This document shows, piece after piece, positions 57,107 through 64,000 of a stretch of DNA of 64,000 bases. The DNA comes from Lagopus muta. Taxonomy: Eukaryota; Chordata; Aves; Galliformes; Phasianidae. The position numbers and the translations under genes were made by a program. The stretch covers positions 88,692,788 to 88,756,787 of the forward strand of contig NC_064435.1 of NCBI RefSeq assembly GCF_023343835.1. The letters run 5' to 3'. The notes under the pieces were generated by a model that did no database searches, was not told where the DNA came from, and was given only the letters and a program-made list of their open reading frames with translations. Position 1 is the stretch's first letter. Every line of letters begins with the position of its first letter.

Positions 57107-60100
57107 AGTTAAAAGACAGTTTCAGACTATTCAGTTGCAGGCCAAAGACAGGATGTCCAAGACATTTCTGTAAAATAATTTCCTTCTGATGTAAAATACA
57201 TTCTCTTTTTAATTTTTCCTCATGCAAATACCATTCCTTTCTTACTTATAAAATAAGTCCAAATATAAGCCAGTAGAATGAGAGCCTAATGTGCCCCAAG
57301 GTAAGTATCAACTTCTACCCATTATGGAAAGCTTTATGCAAGTCTGTAGAAAAATAAATGTCTCCTTAAGTGAATGTTTTCTAGAAACAAAATAAATACT
57401 TTTCAACACCTTCTACAGAGGGTAAAAAGCAAATAAAAATCCATGTCTGTAATATCCCAGATGCAATTCTGCATAATTCTGTAGAGGTTTCAACCTGAAT
57501 GGCAGCTAAAATAAGCTGAAATAAGAACGGGGAGACTGCTCACCTATTACTGCCATGGGCAAAACAGACTCAGTATAGAAAGACTCATATAATGTATTGC
57601 CTATTACTAACAGGCTAGAGCAGTGAGGACTAAATGCAAACTAGAAGCAACTTCTCCTGTTCATTCTCCCCTAGCTTGTTCCCCAAGGAGAACTGGGTGT
57701 GGGGAACAGGCACTGCAGTCAGTCCATGATTCTTCATCTCTCCTGCTCCTCCATGGCCACTCTGCCTGCGCTCCTCCATGGCAGCATGTGGAGATGTTGC
57801 CATGCGAAGCCTCGATAACAGCAAAGGTTAAACTATCTCCTTATTCTTTTACTGTGCCTTCAGTTGTGCCCTCAGCACCGTGCTGCAGGTTGTTTATTTC
57901 TCCAAGGGAACTGCTGCCAAATGCACGCTGTGATTTGGCAAAGAGGGATGGGTGGAGAGGGACGGAGAAATGAACATTCTCTGTAAAATCCCTGTTCCCC
58001 CCAAAGTGTTATCCTAGCTGGTATTTTTAGTTTCGGATGCCAAGAGAAAGCAACGAGGCCGAGCAAAGAACAGCCTAACCCTAACCAACGACTCCTGTCC
58101 TCAGGAGCACATGGTGCCCTGCTTGCTTCAGAAACCATCCTTTCCACGAAGCTCTGAGAGAAGTGTTCTCATTGCACAGCGCAACTTGCAGTGGCAAAAG
58201 CCTCCAAGCCTCCCTTAGGGGCTGCGGTATTCAAAGAGTCTGCACTTCTCTTTGTGCTGGCGGCAAAGAGGGAAGATGGAAATGCAAATGAGGATGTGTT
58301 CTGTGACAAAGAAGACTAACTGCACCCAATGTCTGGTTTTTACGAGTGATTATTAGCATTTTTTTCTGCGCTTCCAAATGCAGAGTGCTTATTATTCACA
58401 CAAATGAATGACAATAAGGTTTAGCGCTTATTATTATATCATTCATTTCTAATACAAAGTGTGGAATATAGGATATAGGGAAATATTATGGGAAACCTTG
58501 AACTATTACCAGAAAAGAATATGAACGTTTTTCATATAGGACTGTAGAATAATGGCGACCATAATGAATTTAAAAAGCCACAGGTAGTGCACAAAGAACA
58601 ATAAAACGCTCTGAAAGTAATAAATCCAGGTTATTAGAAGAAGAACAATGATGTAAATGGTTTCAAGTCCCTTTTGGCTTGGAGCCTTTTCTGCTAGGTC
58701 AGCGGTTTGAATAAGAGATAGGCAAATACTGCAGAAGATTTTGTGTAAACGCTTGTTTAATGCCTTTAATGAATTCACTTAGCTTGTGTTTATTTTCCAC
58801 CAATACTGTAGTGCAGTGGTTCCCAGTCTGCTTTTCATTTCTGTGTTATAGAAAGCCTGATGCCATGAAGGGGGAGGATGGATCGGTCCCAGGCCATACA
58901 CCCCTGCTGCATTGTGCATTGTGGCAAGAAAGTTCATGAAGATCATTCATTTTAAACAAATATTGGCAGATGGTCAAAGAAATCCAATTCTGTACTTGTT
59001 CACATGAGAATTTGTACCATATGCTTTGAATATAGGAATAGCACTTATTTTGTCCAGGAAAAAGCTTGTATAATCACTGAGTGAGGGAATTAGAATACTC
59101 AGAAAAGAATAACATGATTCACAGATACCTGTTCTGATTGTAAATGATTTCAAATAAATACAAGAACACTGATATTTTCATAGGCTATTTTAGTAAGAAA
59201 AGACACAAAATATATTTCACAGCCAAGACAGTACAGCTACATACATGTTATATTACATTTAAAGTTTTCTCTTTAATTATGCTTTGTGCAAGGACGGTTC
59301 CTAATATGCAGTGCCTGACGACTGTTCATTGGTGATTATGGAAAGAGTTCAGCCCAGTTTCTACAGGCACAATCTCCCAAAAACACACACAAAAAAACCA
59401 ACACTGCAAACACAATCTGCACTTCCTGGCAATAAAGCAAGAAGCCACAGAGAGGCAACAAATCTTACTTAAATATTTACTCCTCCACTTCACGTGGCTG
59501 TTAAATAATACACTGCTGAAATATCATCAGTGTTAAGTATAGTTTGGGAAGGAAGGGAATATTGGTTACAGTGTTCTTGCAGAATTTCAATACACCACCT
59601 TTAAATATGTATGTCGTTCATAAAGTCTACTGCCAGGCTGTGATGTCATAAATTCCTCCTTTTTCCTGAGGCAGGGCTGTCCAAATCAGTTTTAGATTTA
59701 GTAATGTTCAAATTCATTACCAAGCTTCATCCCACCACCTGTCCCATGGCTTCTTGCCCAACTAATTTCCTTTTGGAACCTCAGCTTTTCACTGCTCAGT
59801 GTGGTTAAGTTGTTGCTGCGAGAGGGATATTTCCACGGCTGGAAAGAAAATGGCAGTGAAGTTCCTATTAAAAAAGATCTTGCTGAAGCTGAGGGCACGG
59901 GAAAATGAACAACTAATGTCTAACCTACTATGTTGGCCAAGAGCCTGGTAAAAGAGCGACAGGAATATCCAGAAAGCAATAACTTAAACGATACAATTCC
60001 AACCAGGATTTTGGATGTAGAAACAGTAATAAAACTCACCCTTCCCATAAGCATACGCAATCTGTCTACCACAGTGGCTAAAGAATGCCTTTTGTTTGTG

Positions 60101-60829
60101 TGCTGTTGTTATAAGAGCTATTTGTAGTATGTATTTTGAAATGAGCATGTATTTTGAAAGGCCACCAGTTCCTGCTGAAACACTGATTTCTCTAACATGT
60201 ATAAATATAGAAATCCACCTCCTACTTTACAAAATAGTAACTAAATGAACTTCCCAAGTTGAAAGAACATTTTCATAAATGAATATCAGATCTCATGATT
60301 ACGAAGGCAGATCAGTCTATTTGGTGATTAACAAATGATAATATAGACAACTACATTCTGTATCTAAAACTGACTTGTAAATTATCTCCAGCAGAAAAAT
60401 TCCTGGACCTTACTTCATTCAAAAATAAATCTGTGTACAAATCAGATACAAATCTTTATGTTTCTGTGATGCACAGCCTTGTGGAATTGGTCTATGCTCT
60501 GAAATGCTTATGACTAAGAACATGCACACACACAGTCATACAGGAATAAAAACAAAATTTTAGTATACCAGGCAGCAAAATTAAAGAAATGACAGATACA
60601 AATTCATTTTGAAAATGCCAGATTTAAGCTTTCCTGCCAGGTAGACAGGTGAATCACCAGATGACTAAAACATTTTAGAAATTCCATTTTCTGTGAGGTA
60701 AATATGTGTGTTTATATACATGTATGTATTATTTCTATTTGGGAAAACAAAACAACAATTAAAAATCCACACAAGTTACATCTTGAATGAAAAATGCTGC
60801 ATATGCTTCCCTCAAGGGCTGTGGAGAGA
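57107..60829. other. Gene-free stretch
   Basis: A somewhat GC-richer block at 57.6-58.2 kb carries open frames on both strands, none recognised. At 58.32-58.46 kb there is non-repetitive sequence dense in TTATTA/ATTCAT motifs that could be regulatory; this is untested. No exon or element recognised. Confidence 0.45.
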
Positions 60830-61400
60830 AGCATGTTAGTCACAGACTCTTCCAACCAGCCCTTCCCTCTTCTAGCCTCAGTCCATTCCAAACCAGCTGG
60901 TAGAATCCATCCCTCCCACACACTGTCTCTGCTGCTCTGTCTCTGTCTTACTAATGGTTTTCCCAAGTCCTGCCTTCCCATCCCTGCTCCAGTCCATGAG
61001 ATCTGGCCAGGACCACCGTCTGCATCTCAGTCCCATGTTCCTCACTCATCAAGTTATTTTTCCCTCCTTTCCCTTCCCACTACTAGTACTATTTGCCCAT
61101 CCCTTTCAGACCATATGATTTTCAGTTCTGGCTCTACTCTTCTCCTTCTTAAACCTTATGGCAACTTCTTCTATCTCCTTTTCCCACTTTGTCTCTGTAT
61201 TTTTCCTGCCTCATCATCCATGACTCCCTCTAATCTTCTGCATCTCTTGTAATTTACATGTCCCTTAGCCCGTGGCTTCATTTCCTATCTCTTATTTCAG
61301 ATCTACGTCCCACAGAACCAAATCATGGATGTTCTTTCTGTTCCTTTCCCTCACTCTTCCCAGCTTCTGCCCTCTGCAGTATCTCTATCATGCTGCAGCA
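60830..61400. other. Pyrimidine-rich block (plus strand)
   Basis: For almost 600 bp the plus strand is clearly enriched in C and T (runs such as CCCTTCCCTCTTCTAGCC and TTTCCCTCCTTTCCCTTCCC) without being a simple repeat. It explains the serine/leucine/proline-rich 152-codon frame at 60794-61252, which I do not recognise and do not take as a gene. It may be an old decayed microsatellite or an unrecognised element. Confidence 0.55.
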
Positions 61401-61584
61401 TTATGGTCACAAGGAAAATTCCAGTTATGCCCAGCTACCATTGGGCTATAGTTAACGTGGGTGGAAAACTGGGAAAATGCAATTTGCAGAAAATATCCAG
61501 AAAAGGCTGCTTCAATTTTATCCATTGAATTTCCAAAGACACTGGGAGACGTAAAATGGCTTTACCCTGGTGGAAAGGGGTGGA
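61401..61584. other. Spacer before CR1-related segment
   Basis: Short unique stretch. No gene or repeat recognised. Confidence 0.35.
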
Positions 61585-61931
61585 TGGGAGTTGGGAAGGT
61601 TCATTGATAGAGCTTTAAACTACATACAGTGGGGAGCAGGGGTGTAACTGGGGTCATTAGTACAGAGCCTGTATGTAACGTGCCAGTGCTTGTAGGAGAG
61701 GGATGTGCTGGTAAGATCCCACAGTCTTGTGTCTTGGTGAAGGAAGAGAACGACTCACCCTTTTGTAGGAAAAACACAAGGGTTGGTTTGAGGTCGGTGG
61801 CTGTGGAAACACCTGAGCATGGTTATGAAAGTATTAGGACTACTGCCACTCAAAAGGAGGCCTAGCTGTGGTTGGACTCAATGGTCTTTAAGGTCTTTTC
61901 CAACCTGAGCAATTCTATGATTCTGTGATAC
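61585..61931 (+). mobile_element. Probable internally deleted CR1 (5' block joined to 3' tail)
   Basis: The right end (61868-61931) is an unmistakable CR1 terminus: GGTTGGACTCAATGGTC, TTTTCCAACCTGAGC, ATTCTATGATTCTGTGAT. The adjacent left part (about 61585-61866, with GGTTCATTGATAGAGC and GGGGTCATTAGTACAGAGCC) does not match the sequence normally preceding that end. From memory it resembles the segment just 5' of CR1 ORF2. If so, nearly all of ORF2 is missing between the two parts. The terminal assignment is firm; the origin of the left part is inference. Confidence 0.55.
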
Positions 61932-64000
61932 ATGGAGTTGTGAAAAGGCAGATTAGCTCAAAATTCTGCTCCGTACCATAATAATTGTTAAAGGAACTGA
62001 TGACAGCAGTCACATGGGCAAAGCAGACAACATGATTTTTTTTGTCAGGGAAATGCCAGACTGTATTGTTTTTGGAGGAATAATCATAGCAAGTGATAAT
62101 AATAGCCTTTTGGAGCCACCGAACACAGAACATTTGAGCCCACAAAGTGAAAATTTGACAAAGTTACTTACAAAAAAAGATTGTTTTGCCATGAGGAGTG
62201 TTTGGCTTACCAGCTTGGACAATGATCATTATGTGTTTGTGAGTATGGTTTTTTTTGCATTCCTTTTTCACACTTTGCTCTATTTGTTTTAGCCCACGTT
62301 TCTTAGTATTACGTATCACAATACTATTGGCACAACAGTAGCATGATTAAAAGCTCTGCAGAGATCAGCCTTGCTGGCAAGCACACCGTAATTCAGCCTG
62401 TGGGATGCTGTCCTGGCTCCTTCAAAATCACTAGGAACCATGCCACGGCCTCCTCGTGGGGCCACACTTTATGCACTGGGGCTCAGCTACAGCAGGAATC
62501 AGATCGTTTCACTGGCATTCAGGAACATGCTGTCAGCTACTGCAACCAGAGGGTCCTTTTTTTTCTGTGATAATTAGGTTTGTGCTGGTGTTCTTCATGA
62601 GTCCCTCTTGGTATCCAGAGCTTTCTTCAGAGAATATGTGTTACTATTATACACGGTGTGCTCGTAGCCAGTAAAGCTACAGATTATGTTTCCTTTGCTT
62701 TGCCAAGAATAGCTAGTTACCCACTCCGCAAAGATGATAAAGCTGTAATTATGATGACTGATTCAGAAACTGTTCAGCTTTTAGAAGATCCTGCAGATTT
62801 TTTGACGGGAAGAGTCAACAAGAATTTTGTCTAGACATGCTGTTTGATTAAGGAACTGACTATGAGATCAATTATCAGTTACAACCGAGGCTCAATTCTA
62901 CCATTGCAAATATAATCACCAGCAGACAGATCTGGCAGCTACAATGCGTTCCTCTGCAACAATATAGCTGTATAAAATAATGATATTTTGGATTACCCAA
63001 GCAGCTGGACTACAATTCATAGCTGGAACTGAAGACAGTAATACACATTTAATTTAGAGCAAATCTGGCATCTCAAAGCGTACAAAGATCCTAGCTTTAA
63101 AGGTAACAAATATCTTGTCCCGGTGCCACTTATTTTTCTCCTAAAAGAAACATTTTTGGGATGCTGAACAACTTTATCAAATGTGCCCAAGAGACGTTGC
63201 AGCCAAAGTCTTAGTAAAAAAGCAATGAGGATAATATTTATTCACCACAGGTGAGACCTTCCTGCAGGCAATTCCTTATGTTTCCCCACATCTCTATTTC
63301 TTCACAAACCAAGGCCAAGGAATGTCCTGAAGCTAATAACCTTGTACACAGAATTGATTAGTCCTATGCGTGGCAGCCCTGGCTACCTGGATCAGTCTGC
63401 CTTTGTATTTTATTTTATTTTTATACGTATGGAAACTTCAGATGCTGGAAATATTTTGGGCTAGCCTCAACTGAAACTTTAATTATTCTGAGGAATTAAT
63501 TAGATCATTTATAAAGTTACTTTGATCAATCAGCTGGGATAATGAACTTGATAAGGACCAGTTAAACACTGCTGATTTTAGAATGTCATCATCAAGAAGT
63601 CAACGCGTTTAAATGATAAAGCCAGCACCTCCTGGGAGATGTCTGCCTACATCAACAAGCACAGCAACAGGATCACTGTGGAAAAAGCAAAAGGTCCCAA
63701 ATCCATTTGCAGCTGCTTGGATAAAGTATTCCTGGTATAAAGCCAATGGAGTCAGCTACTCCTGCAGTCACTACAGTACAGTGCTTTTGATAGGTGAGCT
63801 ATGCCACAGACACAGCTGCTTTCTCTTATGCTGAGACCAAAACAGCTGTGGCTTCAGTACTGGGGAAACCACCAGAAAGCAGATTTGTCTCATCATTATT
63901 TAAATCCCAGGAAGGATGACAAGAGCAAAGTAAATGGTAAAATGAGCAACACGCTTCAAAACATTGGCCAGGCACTGGCAAGAAACCACACTATTGTACC
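61932..64000. other. Gene-free stretch to the window end
   Basis: AT-rich unique DNA. A 92-codon plus frame at 62014-62292 has a hydrophobic C-terminal stretch but no recognised family. Frames at 62343-62674 overlap in different phases. No element or RNA gene recognised. Confidence 0.45.

Noticed and set aside
58813..58850. CAGTGGTTCCCAGTCTG resembling a hAT (Charlie-type) terminal repeat
   Set aside because: Only one short end is seen; no matching inverted end or 8-bp duplication was found nearby.
60794..61252. 152-codon plus-strand frame rich in Ser, Leu and Pro
   Set aside because: Explained by the pyrimidine-biased composition; no recognised domain.
62014..62292. 92-codon frame with a hydrophobic C-terminus
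   Set aside because: No known family, no repeat context and no sign of gene structure; length is within chance for AT-rich DNA.

Overview
The window looks like bird nuclear DNA, most likely from a galliform such as chicken, and reads as a gene desert or the inside of a very large intron. The main evidence is about fifteen copies of the avian CR1 retrotransposon. Most show the diagnostic 3' end (a stretch like CCTTCCAACC followed by ATTCTATG/ATTCTGTG octamers), and most are truncated at the 5' end. The background is AT-rich and interrupted by A- and T-tracts. I found no convincing protein-coding exon, no tRNA or rRNA gene, no CRISPR array and no bacterial gene organisation. Every long open frame is either inside a repeat, antisense to one, or in biased sequence that is open on both strands.

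Layout. From 1 to 9 kb there are five CR1 fragments and an isolated 149-codon frame (4282-4728) that may be a retroviral envelope remnant. At 9.27-9.53 kb lies a 260-bp GGGAA/GGGGA pentanucleotide array with G-quadruplex potential. From 10 to 25 kb the DNA is mostly unique, with an ancient L3/CR1-like fragment (13.69-14.15 kb) and a MIR SINE relic (15.96-16.11 kb). From 25 to 36 kb there are four CR1 fragments, a 51-bp tandem duplication and a pair of related ~60-bp segments 2 kb apart.

The most unusual part is 36.5-42.7 kb. It holds a decayed 36-bp minisatellite (about 16 units, with frames largely open on both strands), a CR1, an ~850-bp mariner-type transposon remnant with long inverted ends and a broken transposase N-terminal region, and directly beside that ~1 kb of degenerate repeat rich in TATCAATA/TATTGATA motifs, also spaced near 36 bp in its best part. 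A CR1 follows.

From 44.4 to 45.45 kb is a ~1 kb CR1 copy retaining reverse-transcriptase sequence, frameshifted. From 45.5 to 55.5 kb nothing recognisable was found. At 55.5-57.1 kb two same-strand CR1 copies of very different age lie side by side. From 57 to 64 kb the DNA is unique except for a pyrimidine-rich block (60.83-61.4 kb) and a probable internally deleted CR1 (61.58-61.93 kb).

No genes act together here. The biology visible is the record of mobile elements (CR1, mariner, MIR) and of tandem-repeat birth and decay. Repeat families were recognised by reading against remembered family features; no database search was run.
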